64,000 nt of DNA from the NCBI RefSeq assembly GCF_007004545.3, contig NZ_CP045503.2:2822501-2886500 (forward strand), written 5' to 3'. The notes under the pieces were generated by a model. The model was not told the origin of the DNA, searched no databases, and saw nothing but the letters and a program-made list of their open reading frames with translations. This DNA comes from Shewanella eurypsychrophilus. Lineage in GTDB: Bacteria; Pseudomonadota; Gammaproteobacteria; Enterobacterales; Shewanellaceae. Positions 5,657 through 13,953 of this stretch are shown here, piece by piece; positions within the stretch are counted from its first letter, which is position 1; each line of letters begins with the position of its first letter. A program made the translations under genes and the position numbers.

Positions 5657-7036
5657 TTACCCTATCCCTTGTAGGTGATCTAATGGTTTGTTTTGTGCAC
5701 TCTGATGTCTCTCTATCTGAGAGGTATGCAGATATTGAGATGTGGTGTCGATACTCTCGTGCCCTGCATCTGCTTGCACATGTGACAACGGTCTGCCATT
5801 AATATTGATGTCGTGGGTGATCCCTGTGTGACGGATACTGTGTACGCTCAAATTTCTCATTTGTTTAGCATCTTCACTAAAACCATCATTTTCGGCGATG
5901 TTAGCTGCTTTTTCGATGATATTGTCTACATCTTCTCTTATCTGACGTATACCTAGATTGGCATTGATAGTGCCGACTTCCCTTCCCCGGCCAGCCGCTT
6001 TTCGACGAATAAATAATGGATGCTGCTCCCCCTGGGTTGGATAATCAGGTAGCTTTAAGAATTGTCTGTACTCTACAAGGCCATTGAGTAAGGCTTTAGA
6101 TATTGCGACGCTTCGTCGTTTTCCTCCTTTACTATGAGGAATGTGAAAACTCCATATTCCTGTCTGTTTATCTTGTCTAAATTGACTCATCACTGGCGAA
6201 TAGCCTGCCCTGGCCCCGACTTCAGATACTCTTAAATAGCAGAAGTAAATCAACTTGATCATAAATAAGCTGCGTTGGTGAACGTCGGGTTCTTGCTGCG
6301 CTAACGTCTCTACTGTTGCAATGACATAAGACCATTGGAGCTCAGTGAAAGCCAGCATGTTGCAGTCATCGGAATTAACGCGATACTTCTTTTTTGAAGA
6401 GAAACGACTGTGATTCATCCAAGCTTGAGCCGGATTGCGTTCACTAATATCCTCACTCATTAGATAGCTATAAAAAGAGGACAAAATAGCTATCTTGGTT
6501 TTTATCGCATTTTCACTCAACTGATAGGGTAACTCTTTACCCATGGCCTTCTTACCGACGAATGGGCGCCATGCCGAATTAGGTGCTCGCTCCCCCTCTG
6601 TCTTATCAAGTTTAAATTGTGCAACGTTAAAGTAGCCAATTAAGTTAACTGGAGGATTTTGACAATAGCTTAAGTAACGGCCTATTTCCCTTCTTGATAA
6701 TGCAATGGGAGAGAGTATGGATACATCAAAACACCAGTGAAAGAATGTAGTTAATTCACTTCGATAGGCTTTATAGCTGTTTTCATTATGTTGTTGTTCA
6801 ATGAGTAACTCGGCAGCGTGCTCATAGATCAAGCCTGCATCGGGTATTTTATCTAAACTTATCTGGGTGATGTATTGATTGACAATATAGTTGCCTTGTT
6901 CAATGTATTTTGCTGATTCAAATAGGGGTAAAACTGGAGGCATAAGCATACTGAAGTCTCTGGAGTGATCCATGCGCATTAAAATATTTTGGATCGAGTG
7001 TCTATAAACCTTTGATGTTAACAGTGTACTTGGCAT
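5657..7036 (-). CDS. Tyrosine recombinase (phage integrase family)
   Basis: 459 residues. The catalytic domain occupies about residues 230-445 with Arg269 (YLRVSEV), Lys303 (HSKGGK), His399 and Arg402 (HSIRH), His426 (GHES) and the nucleophile Tyr435 (SQYLHT), so it should be active. The N-terminal part (about 60-210) has the SAM-like core-binding fold pattern of these enzymes. It is longer than XerC/XerD (about 300 residues) and is not one of them. The ATG at 7036 has no strong ribosome binding site. It lies about 1 kb from dif and has a heptamer array at its 3' end, but is separated from the prophage by a gene-free stretch, so a link with the phage is not shown. Confidence 0.85.
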   Translation of the reverse strand: MPSTLLTSKVYRHSIQNILMRMDHSRDFSMLMPPVLPLFESAKYIEQGNYIVNQYITQISLDKIPDAGLIYEHAAELLIEQQHNENSYKAYRSELTTFFHWCFDVSILSPIALSRREIGRYLSYCQNPPVNLIGYFNVAQFKLDKTEGERAPNSAWRPFVGKKAMGKELPYQLSENAIKTKIAILSSFYSYLMSEDISERNPAQAWMNHSRFSSKKKYRVNSDDCNMLAFTELQWSYVIATVETLAQQEPDVHQRSLFMIKLIYFCYLRVSEVGARAGYSPVMSQFRQDKQTGIWSFHIPHSKGGKRRSVAISKALLNGLVEYRQFLKLPDYPTQGEQHPLFIRRKAAGRGREVGTINANLGIRQIREDVDNIIEKAANIAENDGFSEDAKQMRNLSVHSIRHTGITHDININGRPLSHVQADAGHESIDTTSQYLHTSQIERHQSAQNKPLDHLQGIG

Positions 7037-7124
7037 GCTGCTATGTGTTTTAGCCTCTTCCTTGATAGAGGTATTTGATTTGCTTACCCATGATGATCAA
7101 ATCCTTTTAGGTTTTAAACAAAAC

Positions 7125-7430
7125 CTAGAGTAAACGTTTATATTCTCTTCTTTTATTTGTCTCTGATTGACTTGTTATTTCTTCAACTTGTTCAATACTT
7201 GAATGGGTACTGACTGGAGTCATGCTTGCACATAAAGCAGAGTCATTAATTGAGCATTCTTTTGTACAGTAGATCTTCTTACTGCAGCACCAAAGGCACA
7301 TCTGCCAGACTTTTTGTTTAGAGTCTTGGTCAAGGCAACGAAGTTCAGCAGCACAAAGTGCTCCAGATTGTATTAGTTGAGCTAATTTTTCGGTACTAAT
7401 TGAGAGGTTTACCCGCTGTTCAATCATCAT
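7125..7430 (-). CDS. Small Cys-rich protein of unknown function, behind a Fur-like box
   Basis: 101 residues with nine cysteines, several in the central segment CLWCCSKKIYCTKEC, suggesting a metal or disulfide cluster. No signal peptide or membrane segment. The second ATG (7427) has AAAGG at a better distance than the first. A Fur-like palindrome lies about 42 bases upstream, so it may be induced by iron starvation. I do not recognise a family, though the segment around CAAELRCLDQDSK looks conserved and protein-like. Confidence 0.65.
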   Translation of the reverse strand: MMIEQRVNLSISTEKLAQLIQSGALCAAELRCLDQDSKQKVWQMCLWCCSKKIYCTKECSINDSALCASMTPVSTHSSIEQVEEITSQSETNKRREYKRLL

Positions 7431-7471
7431 GTTGCCTTTATTTATATAAACAACATAGAGTGTACATTTAA

Positions 7472-7488
7472 ATGATAATGATTATCAA
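7472..7488. promoter_or_regulatory. Fur-like box
   Basis: ATGATAATGATTATCAA resembles the 19-bp Fur consensus built from GATAAT units in opposite directions. It lies 42 bases upstream of the Cys-rich gene (minus) and about 170 bases upstream of the HD-GYP regulator gene (plus); the nearer gene is the likelier target. Confidence 0.6.
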
Positions 7489-7660
7489 CTGCAATTGTGT
7501 AATTGGAAGTACAAACGAATTAATCTGCCAGATAAGTACTATAGTAAGCAACTGCTAAACTTAATTGAGAATTTTTACGACAATTTTCCACTGTCTTAAA
7601 CATTGATCTACACTCAATGTATAGGGATGCAAGTATTTTTCACATAATTGAGGTTGTCGA

Positions 7661-9256
7661 ATGCTAATCGATATAGCAAAGAAGAGCCCCCTCTTTTCAG
7701 GCAAAAAGAAATCACAGCCTGTTGCGACAGGTCCTGCGTGGCGAATTCTAATCGTTGATGACGAGCCCGATGTTCATACTGTGACTAAGCTTGCCCTATC
7801 ACGATTCAAACTCGATGGATGTGCACTAGAATTTATCAACGCGTATAGCGGTGAAGAAGCTAAGCAGATTTTAATTAAAGAAAAAGATATTGCTATGGCC
7901 TTTGTTGATGTCGTCATGGAGAGCGATCATGCCGGTCTTGAGCTTGTAAAGTGGATCAGAGAGGAACATAAGAACACTGCAATACGTTTGATCTTAAGAA
8001 CAGGCCAGCCGGGTCAGGCTCCTGAAGAAGATGTCATTGTTAATTATGACATCAATGATTATAAGGCTAAGGCTGAGCTCGATTCTCGCAAGTTAGTCAC
8101 CAGTGTCTATTCGGCCCTTCGCTCTTACCGAGATATTATAGAGATTGAAAAAGCACGAGCAAATCAAATCAAGCATAGAAAAGGCTTAGAGCGTGTTGTT
8201 AAAGCAACTTCTGGTCTATTTGAATTACGCACCTTACATAACTTTGCCGATGGCCTACTGACTCAAGTAGCTAACTTACTGAACCTTGATACAGAAACCT
8301 TATTGCTTTCTTGTAATGCTATGGATGCCATGAGTGACAATGTCAATACCGATGGTTTACATATTCTTGCAGGGACTGGTCAGTTTTCAAACCACCATGA
8401 AAAACCGGTTCCAGAACATATTAAACATCTACTAGACGATGCGCTTAAACAAAAACGTTGCTTGTATGAGGAAGATTGTTTCGTGGGATATTTCCCTGCG
8501 AAGAGTGGCTGGATCAACCTTTTGTATATGGATGGAATTAGTAAAATTGATGATCTAGACAAGAAGCTAATCGATATTTTTGCTATTAACGTGGGTGTTG
8601 CATTTGAAAATTTATTATTAAATAAAGAATTAGAAGATACACAGTCAGAGTTGATATTGCGTCTAGGTGATGTGGTCGAGAGTCGTTCAAAAGAAGCGGC
8701 ATATCATGTTAAAAGGATAGCTGAATATTGCTATCAGCTAGCTCTACTTTCCGGTATGCAAGTACACGAAGCGGATTTGATCAAACATGCCTCGCCTATG
8801 CATGACATAGGCAAGATCGCGACTCCGGATGCGGTATTGTTAAAGCCTGGTAAACTTAATGCCGAAGAGTGGGAGATCATGCGTCAGCACCCTGAGGTCG
8901 GTTATCAAATATTAGCAAATTCTGAGCGACCGATTCTGAAAGCTGCTAGCACAATTGCATTGCAGCACCATGAAAAATATGACGGCTCTGGCTATCCTTC
9001 TGGTTTAAAAGGGACAGATATTCATGTGTTTGCACGTATTGTCGCAATTGCTGATGTGTTTGACGCCTTGTCACACGCCCGTTGTTACAAACCTGCTTGG
9101 CCTATAGACGAGGTGATGAAGGTGATGAAAGAAGGTGCTGGTAACCATTTTGACCCAGATTTACTTAAGGTTTTTATGGAAAATATTGATGTGTTCACCA
9201 AAGTTAAAGAGGAGTTTAGTGATCAAAATGCAGAGCTAGATATCATGGCGACTTAA
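7661..9256 (+). CDS. Response regulator with DUF3369 and HD-GYP domains (cyclic di-GMP phosphodiesterase)
   Basis: 531 residues in three parts. A receiver domain at about 28-155 has the acidic pair in VDDEPD, the phospho-acceptor Asp in FVDVVME and the Lys in DYKAKAE. A DUF3369 sensory domain follows at about 165-315. An HD-GYP domain at about 325-510 has HDIGK and HHEKYDGSGYP, with the metal-binding His and Asp residues present. Such proteins hydrolyse cyclic di-GMP under control of a histidine kinase; none is encoded beside it. A homologue sits upstream of the cbb3 oxidase genes in other Shewanella as well, as I recall. Confidence 0.88.
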   Translation: MLIDIAKKSPLFSGKKKSQPVATGPAWRILIVDDEPDVHTVTKLALSRFKLDGCALEFINAYSGEEAKQILIKEKDIAMAFVDVVMESDHAGLELVKWIREEHKNTAIRLILRTGQPGQAPEEDVIVNYDINDYKAKAELDSRKLVTSVYSALRSYRDIIEIEKARANQIKHRKGLERVVKATSGLFELRTLHNFADGLLTQVANLLNLDTETLLLSCNAMDAMSDNVNTDGLHILAGTGQFSNHHEKPVPEHIKHLLDDALKQKRCLYEEDCFVGYFPAKSGWINLLYMDGISKIDDLDKKLIDIFAINVGVAFENLLLNKELEDTQSELILRLGDVVESRSKEAAYHVKRIAEYCYQLALLSGMQVHEADLIKHASPMHDIGKIATPDAVLLKPGKLNAEEWEIMRQHPEVGYQILANSERPILKAASTIALQHHEKYDGSGYPSGLKGTDIHVFARIVAIADVFDALSHARCYKPAWPIDEVMKVMKEGAGNHFDPDLLKVFMENIDVFTKVKEEFSDQNAELDIMAT

Positions 9257-9270
9257 TACTTTCATTACCT

Positions 9271-9747
9271 TCACTTACCACTATCAGCAAGAAAGTCGAA
9301 TATGGCAACATGCTGTAGGCCATTTTTTTTAAAACTCACTAAGGCACGCCAAACCATATAATTACTACTGCAAGAACCGAATATCAGCTGACCATTATAT
9401 TGCTTTTCATTAACTTTAGCCAAATTTACTGGGATAACCCCCATAAACATGTCTCTTCCCTCAATTCGCATATTAATATCAGTTATCGCCTCAGAGCTTG
9501 TTAACTCGATGGTTAACGGCTTTTCGCTGGGTGTATTGAACGGGGTGATTAACAAGGACAAGTTGATATTTGAGACCTGTTTATAACAGGGTGACATACT
9601 GAAGTTACATAAGGATTTATCTTCGATAATTCCGCTTGATTGACCTTCAATTTGCTCGTCATCTTGAGGCGTGCAAGCTGAGACTAAAAGTAGGATAACT
9701 AATAGGTTCCAGCTATGTTTTTTACTAAATAACTTAATGCGTAGCAC
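9271..9747 (-). CDS. Conserved lipoprotein of unknown function
   Basis: 158 residues with a type II signal peptide: basic start, hydrophobic run LLVILLLVSA and lipobox SAC, with the lipidated Cys near residue 25. The residue after Cys is Thr, which allows sorting to the outer membrane. The mature part contains further cysteines (SLCNFSMSPC and FGSCSS) that may form disulfides. It converges with the HD-GYP gene and is divergent from ccoN. A role in assembly of the respiratory chain is possible only by position. Confidence 0.7.
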   Translation of the reverse strand: MLRIKLFSKKHSWNLLVILLLVSACTPQDDEQIEGQSSGIIEDKSLCNFSMSPCYKQVSNINLSLLITPFNTPSEKPLTIELTSSEAITDINMRIEGRDMFMGVIPVNLAKVNEKQYNGQLIFGSCSSNYMVWRALVSFKKNGLQHVAIFDFLADSGK

Positions 9748-9793
9748 AAATATTAACCTTTACACTAAAAGTATTTACATTCTATGGCGTAGC

Positions 9794-9807
9794 TTGATCT
9801 AGATCAA
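9794..9807. promoter_or_regulatory. FNR/EtrA binding site upstream of ccoN
   Basis: TTGATCTAGATCAA is a perfect TTGAT-N4-ATCAA palindrome, 200 bases upstream of ccoN. The probable regulator EtrA is encoded at 17262-18011, so the cluster carries its own oxygen sensor. Confidence 0.85.
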
Positions 9808-9836
9808 CATTTCACAACGCACATTTCCTATCTTTT

Positions 9837-9850
9837 TTGATATAGCTCAA
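9837..9850. promoter_or_regulatory. Second, imperfect FNR/CRP-type site upstream of ccoN
   Basis: TTGATATAGCTCAA keeps the left half TTGAT and matches the right half ATCAA at four of five positions. It is 43 bases downstream of the perfect site, i.e. exactly four helical turns apart, so two dimers could sit on the same face of the helix. Confidence 0.55.
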
Positions 9851-10008
9851 GTATCATTGCTTTACCTTGTTAATATTACAATTATTACAAGGATACACGT
9901 TGACACAATACGACTATTTCCGTAGGAATGCCGCGTTTGTGTCTTTTTAACGGGTAAAGTCACATTTTACTCAAACTATAAATATAAGTAATAAGCAGTG
10001 GAAGCAAT

Positions 10009-11436
10009 ATGATGAACCATTCCCAGCCTCAAGGCGCTGATTACAATTACACCGTCGTCCGCCAATTTGCCCTCACAACCGTCTTGTGGGGAATTGTAGG
10101 TATGTCAGTCGGTGTATTGATCGCGGCGCAGCTAATCTGGCCACAACTAAACTTCGATACTCCATGGTTAACATACAGTCGTCTTAGACCACTGCATACT
10201 AATGCCGTGATTTTCGCGTTTGGTACTTCAGCACTTTTCGCAACATCTTACTATATCGTCCAACGTACCTGTCAAACCAAACTATTTGCGCCGAAATTAG
10301 CCGCATTTACGTTCTGGGGTTGGCAAGCAATCATTCTTTCAGCCGTAATCACATTACCTCTAGGTATTACCAGTGGTAAAGAATACGCAGAATTAGAATG
10401 GCCAATTGATATCGCTATCACCCTTGTATGGGTTGCTTATGGCGCGGTCTTCTTCGGTACCATAGTTAAACGAACCACTTCACATATATATGTGGCAAAC
10501 TGGTTCTTTGGTGCTTTCATCATAACCGTTGCAGTTCTGCACATAGTTAACTCTATGGCAATGCCTGTCAGTATGTGGAAGTCATATTCTATCTATGCCG
10601 GCGCAGTCGATGCGATGGTGCAGTGGTGGTATGGTCATAATGCCGTAGGTTTCCTACTCACAGCAGGTTTCTTAGGTATGATGTATTACTTCGTACCGAA
10701 ACAAGCTGGTCGTCCTGTTTATTCTTACCGTCTTTCAATCGTTCATTTCTGGGCATTGATAGCACTGTATATTTGGGCTGGTCCTCACCACTTACATTAC
10801 ACAGCCTTACCAGATTGGACACAATCACTTGGTATGGTGATGTCGTTAATTTTATTCGCACCATCTTGGGGTGGAATGATCAACGGTATCATGACGCTAT
10901 CTGGTGCTTGGCATAAGCTAAGAACCGATCCGGTATTACGTTTCCTTGTTGTTTCATTGTCTTTCTACGGTATGTCTACCTTCGAAGGCCCAATGATGGC
11001 GATTAAAACCGTTAACGCACTATCACACTATACTGACTGGACCATTGGTCACGTTCACTCTGGTGCGTTAGGTTGGGTTGCTATGGTTTCAATTGGTTCG
11101 CTATATCACCTTATACCGGTTCTTTACGGACACGGTCGTATGTACAGCACTAACTTAGTGAATGTTCATTTCTGGTTAGCGACGATTGGTACGGTTCTTT
11201 ATATCGTTTCTATGTGGATCTCTGGTGTTATGCAGGGTCTGATGTGGCGTGCAGTTAACTCTGACGGTACATTGACTTACAGCTTCGTTGAAAGTATTGA
11301 AGCGTCATACCCGTTCTACTTTGTACGATTCCTTGGTGGCTGTTTCTTCGTTACGGGTATGCTGTTAATGGCTTACAACGTAATTAAGACTGTTAAAGCA
11401 CCGAAAGAGTCTTTACCAGCACTCGCTGAAGCATAA
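10009..11436 (+). CDS. ccoN: cbb3-type cytochrome c oxidase subunit I
   Basis: 475 residues with about 12 membrane helices. This is the catalytic subunit of the high-affinity oxidase, holding the low-spin heme and the heme-copper centre. The helix II His is in [12 protein letters not shown], the copper-ligand region in [10 protein letters not shown] and HHLHYT, and the heme ligands in [13 protein letters not shown]. There is a second ATG three bases on. It is the first gene of the ccoNOQP operon; CcoO follows after 10 bases. Two FNR-type sites upstream indicate induction at low oxygen. Confidence 0.97.
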   Translation: MMNHSQPQGADYNYTVVRQFALTTVLWGIVGMSVGVLIAAQLIWPQLNFDTPWLTYSRLRPLHTNAVIFAFGTSALFATSYYIVQRTCQTKLFAPKLAAFTFWGWQAIILSAVITLPLGITSGKEYAELEWPIDIAITLVWVAYGAVFFGTIVKRTTSHIYVANWFFGAFIITVAVLHIVNSMAMPVSMWKSYSIYAGAVDAMVQWWYGHNAVGFLLTAGFLGMMYYFVPKQAGRPVYSYRLSIVHFWALIALYIWAGPHHLHYTALPDWTQSLGMVMSLILFAPSWGGMINGIMTLSGAWHKLRTDPVLRFLVVSLSFYGMSTFEGPMMAIKTVNALSHYTDWTIGHVHSGALGWVAMVSIGSLYHLIPVLYGHGRMYSTNLVNVHFWLATIGTVLYIVSMWISGVMQGLMWRAVNSDGTLTYSFVESIEASYPFYFVRFLGGCFFVTGMLLMAYNVIKTVKAPKESLPALAEA

Positions 11437-11446
11437 GGGGGATACG

Positions 11447-12073
11447 ATGAAATTTAATCATGAGTTAGTCGAGAAAAATATCGGTCTCTTGGGGATCTTT
11501 ACTGTCATAGCCATTAGTTTTGGCGGATTAGTACAGATCACTCCCCTGCTCTTCCAAAAGGATACGACTGAGCCTGTTGATGGTTTGATTCCTTATACAG
11601 CTTTGCAAACTGAAGGTCGTGATATCTACGTCCGTGAAGGTTGTTATAACTGTCACAGTCAGATGATCCGTCCTTTGCGTGCTGAGACTGAACGTTACGG
11701 TCATTATTCTGTTGCTGGTGAGTCTGTTTGGGATCATCCGTTCCAGTGGGGCTCTAAGCGTACAGGTCCTGATCTTGCCCGTGTTGGTGGTCGTTACAGT
11801 GATAAATGGCATGAGGTACATTTAATTGACCCACGTGCTGTTGTGCCTCAGTCTAATATGCCAGGTTTTCCTTGGTTAGCTGAGAATAAACTTGATGGCA
11901 AATTGACAGGTAAGAAGATGGAGATCCTTCGTAACTTCCACAAAGGTGGAAATAAAGGTCAAGACCTTTATACCGACGAAGAGATCGCGGGTGCTCAAAA
12001 AGCCGTTGAAGGTAAAACTGAAATGCAAGCACTCATCGCCTATCTGCAGTCCCTAGGGCATGCATTGAAATAA
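11447..12073 (+). CDS. ccoO: cbb3-type oxidase monoheme cytochrome c subunit
   Basis: 208 residues. One N-terminal membrane helix (about 14-34) anchors a periplasmic domain with one heme c motif CYNCH near residue 68 and a Met ligand in the SNMPGFPW segment. It passes electrons from CcoP toward CcoN. The start ATG has GGGG in the preceding spacer. It lies between ccoN and ccoQ in one operon. Confidence 0.96.
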   Translation: MKFNHELVEKNIGLLGIFTVIAISFGGLVQITPLLFQKDTTEPVDGLIPYTALQTEGRDIYVREGCYNCHSQMIRPLRAETERYGHYSVAGESVWDHPFQWGSKRTGPDLARVGGRYSDKWHEVHLIDPRAVVPQSNMPGFPWLAENKLDGKLTGKKMEILRNFHKGGNKGQDLYTDEEIAGAQKAVEGKTEMQALIAYLQSLGHALK

Positions 12074-12087
12074 TAGGAGTCAATGAT

Positions 12088-12255
12088 ATGGATTACGGAG
12101 TAATACAAGGGATCATTACTATTGTTGTGATGCTCACCTTTCTCGGTATTTTTGCATGGGCTTATAGCTCGCGTCGTAAAGATCAATTTGACGAAGCGGC
12201 CAATCTTGTTTTTTCTGATGACGAATCTAACAAGAGTGCAGGAGAACAAAAGTGA
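12088..12255 (+). CDS. ccoQ: cbb3-type oxidase small subunit
   Basis: 55 residues, beginning MDYGVIQGIITIVVMLTFLG, with one membrane helix (about 5-26) followed by SSRRKDQF, the usual CcoQ pattern. AGGAG precedes the start. Its TGA overlaps the ccoP ATG by one base. CcoQ stabilises the assembled complex. The gene is shorter than common ORF cut-offs, so it is easily left out of automatic tracks. Confidence 0.93.
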   Translation: MDYGVIQGIITIVVMLTFLGIFAWAYSSRRKDQFDEAANLVFSDDESNKSAGEQK

Positions 12256-13223
12256 TGACAACCTTCTGGAGTATATGGATCACAGTACTGACATTAGTCG
12301 TGATCGCGGGATGTTTCTTCCTGTTAAAAGCTGTCTCTAAAAACAATACTGGTGTTGAAGAAGGCAAATCAATGGGTCACAGCTTCGATGGTATCGAAGA
12401 GTTGAACAACCCATTGCCAAAATGGTGGAGCTATATGTTTTATATCTCTATCGTTTTTGCCCTAATCTATTTAGCGCTTTATCCTGGACTTGGTAACTTC
12501 AAAGGTTTCCTAGGCTGGTCGAGCTCTAACCAGAGTATTGGTACTGAAAATGGTATTAAGGCCGATTCTGAAGCCGCTATCGCTTTAGCTGTTAAAGAGG
12601 GTCGTTGGGTTCAATATGACCAAGAAGTTAATCGTGCCGATGCAAAATACGGCCCTATCTTCAAGGCATATGCCGAAACACCATTAGACGAATTAGTTAA
12701 TAACAAAGATGCACTTAAAGTGGGTGGTCGTTTGTTTTTACATAACTGTTCGCAGTGTCACGGTAGTGATGCTCGTGGTAGTAAAGGCTTCCCTAACTTA
12801 ACTGACGGTGATTGGTTATATGGTGGTGAATTAGCCACGATTAAAACCAGTATCATGAATGGTCGTCACGGCATGATGCCGCCAAAAGGCGGTTTACCTA
12901 TCGAAGACAGCGAAATAAAAGGTTTGGCTGAATACGTAGTTAAGTTGTCTGGTCGTGAACACGATGAAGCACTTGCAGCACAAGGCCAAGGTTCATTTAT
13001 GAAAGGTTGTTTTGCCTGTCATGGAATGGATGGTACCGGTAACAAGATGATGGGCGCACCGAATATTGCGAACAACATGTGGTTATACGGTGGCAGTCGT
13101 GGTGCGATTGAAGAGACAATCAAATATGGGCGTAGCGGTGTGATGCCAGCATGGAAAGATGTGCTAGGTGAAGAGAAAGTTCACGTTATCACAGCTTATG
13201 TTTATAGCTTGTCAAACAAATAG
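12255..13223 (+). CDS. ccoP: cbb3-type oxidase diheme cytochrome c subunit
   Basis: 322 residues from the ATG at 12255, which overlaps the ccoQ stop (a GTG at 12252 is also open). Two N-terminal membrane helices (about 5-25 and 58-77) are followed by two cytochrome c domains with CSQCH at 165-169 and CFACH at 252-256; the Met ligands are in GMMPP and GVMPAW. It accepts electrons from soluble or bc1-linked cytochromes. A terminator follows, so it ends the core operon. Confidence 0.96.
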   Translation: MTTFWSIWITVLTLVVIAGCFFLLKAVSKNNTGVEEGKSMGHSFDGIEELNNPLPKWWSYMFYISIVFALIYLALYPGLGNFKGFLGWSSSNQSIGTENGIKADSEAAIALAVKEGRWVQYDQEVNRADAKYGPIFKAYAETPLDELVNNKDALKVGGRLFLHNCSQCHGSDARGSKGFPNLTDGDWLYGGELATIKTSIMNGRHGMMPPKGGLPIEDSEIKGLAEYVVKLSGREHDEALAAQGQGSFMKGCFACHGMDGTGNKMMGAPNIANNMWLYGGSRGAIEETIKYGRSGVMPAWKDVLGEEKVHVITAYVYSLSNK

Positions 13224-13243
13224 TTACATATAAGTAATAACTG

Positions 13244-13272
13244 GGCCTCGATCTTATCGAGGCCTTTTTTTT
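13244..13272 (+). terminator. Terminator after ccoP
   Basis: A 9-bp perfect stem GGCCTCGAT/ATCGAGGCC with a CTT loop and eight T residues, 20 bases after the ccoP stop. Confidence 0.93.
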
Positions 13273-13332
13273 AGATGCTAAATCACACATTTAGCGGTAA
13301 AATGAACTTAATTATTTTAATGGGTATGAAAC

Positions 13333-13812
13333 ATGAACAAGCAACAAGCCTGGTATAAGCAGTTCTGGCCTTGGTTTTTAATTATTTTGCCTCTTTGTGC
13401 AGTTGTCGCGAGTGTAAACTTGCTTTATCTAGCTGTTGTTAATAAGGATTCTTTAGTTTCTGAAGACTATTATAAAGACGGCAAGCGCATTAATATGGAT
13501 CTTAAAAAAATTAAGTATGCTAAGCAACTGGGCTTGCAGTTTGAGTTATTAGTCGATGAAAATACGCTGACTATTACTCAGCATGGTGGCGAAGACTATA
13601 AGGCCGGTCTTAATGTTGAGTTTTTCCATCCAACCATTGAAGAGCGTGACTTTACTCGTTTGGTTTCCGCCGATGGCGATCAAGTTTATCGCATTGCACT
13701 CGATGGCCCTATCACAGGTTCATGGGAAGTCAGATTAGACGGTTTCGATCGTAAATGGCGAATTCAGAAGCGATTAGAGATCAAAGATGACGGCGTGTAT
13801 TGGTTGAATTAA
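13333..13812 (+). CDS. ccoH: FixH/CcoH family oxidase assembly protein
   Basis: 159 residues with one membrane helix at about 12-35 and the family signature around SEDYYKDGKRIN just after it; the rest is periplasmic. FixH/CcoH proteins help the cbb3 complex assemble, together with the copper-pumping ATPase CcoI encoded next. It sits behind the ccoP terminator, so it probably has its own promoter. The call rests on the DYYK motif, length and gene order. Confidence 0.9.
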   Translation: MNKQQAWYKQFWPWFLIILPLCAVVASVNLLYLAVVNKDSLVSEDYYKDGKRINMDLKKIKYAKQLGLQFELLVDENTLTITQHGGEDYKAGLNVEFFHPTIEERDFTRLVSADGDQVYRIALDGPITGSWEVRLDGFDRKWRIQKRLEIKDDGVYWLN

Positions 13813-13953
13813 TACATGTTTCCTTCCTTAGAGGAGTGCTTTAAGCGTTTTTCTAAGGAGCTTGTTACCATTCCCCACACTCAAACTCTTTTTTGACGTT
13901 CATCAGGATGTGATTGAGTTTTCAGTTTTTACATAGGTTTTTACAGATTGACT

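Noticed and set aside
4691..7036. The recombinase at 5657 as integrase of the dif prophage
   Set aside because: The prophage boundaries fall on Xer sites, the recombinase is outside them and about 1 kb away, and phages of this type use host XerCD.
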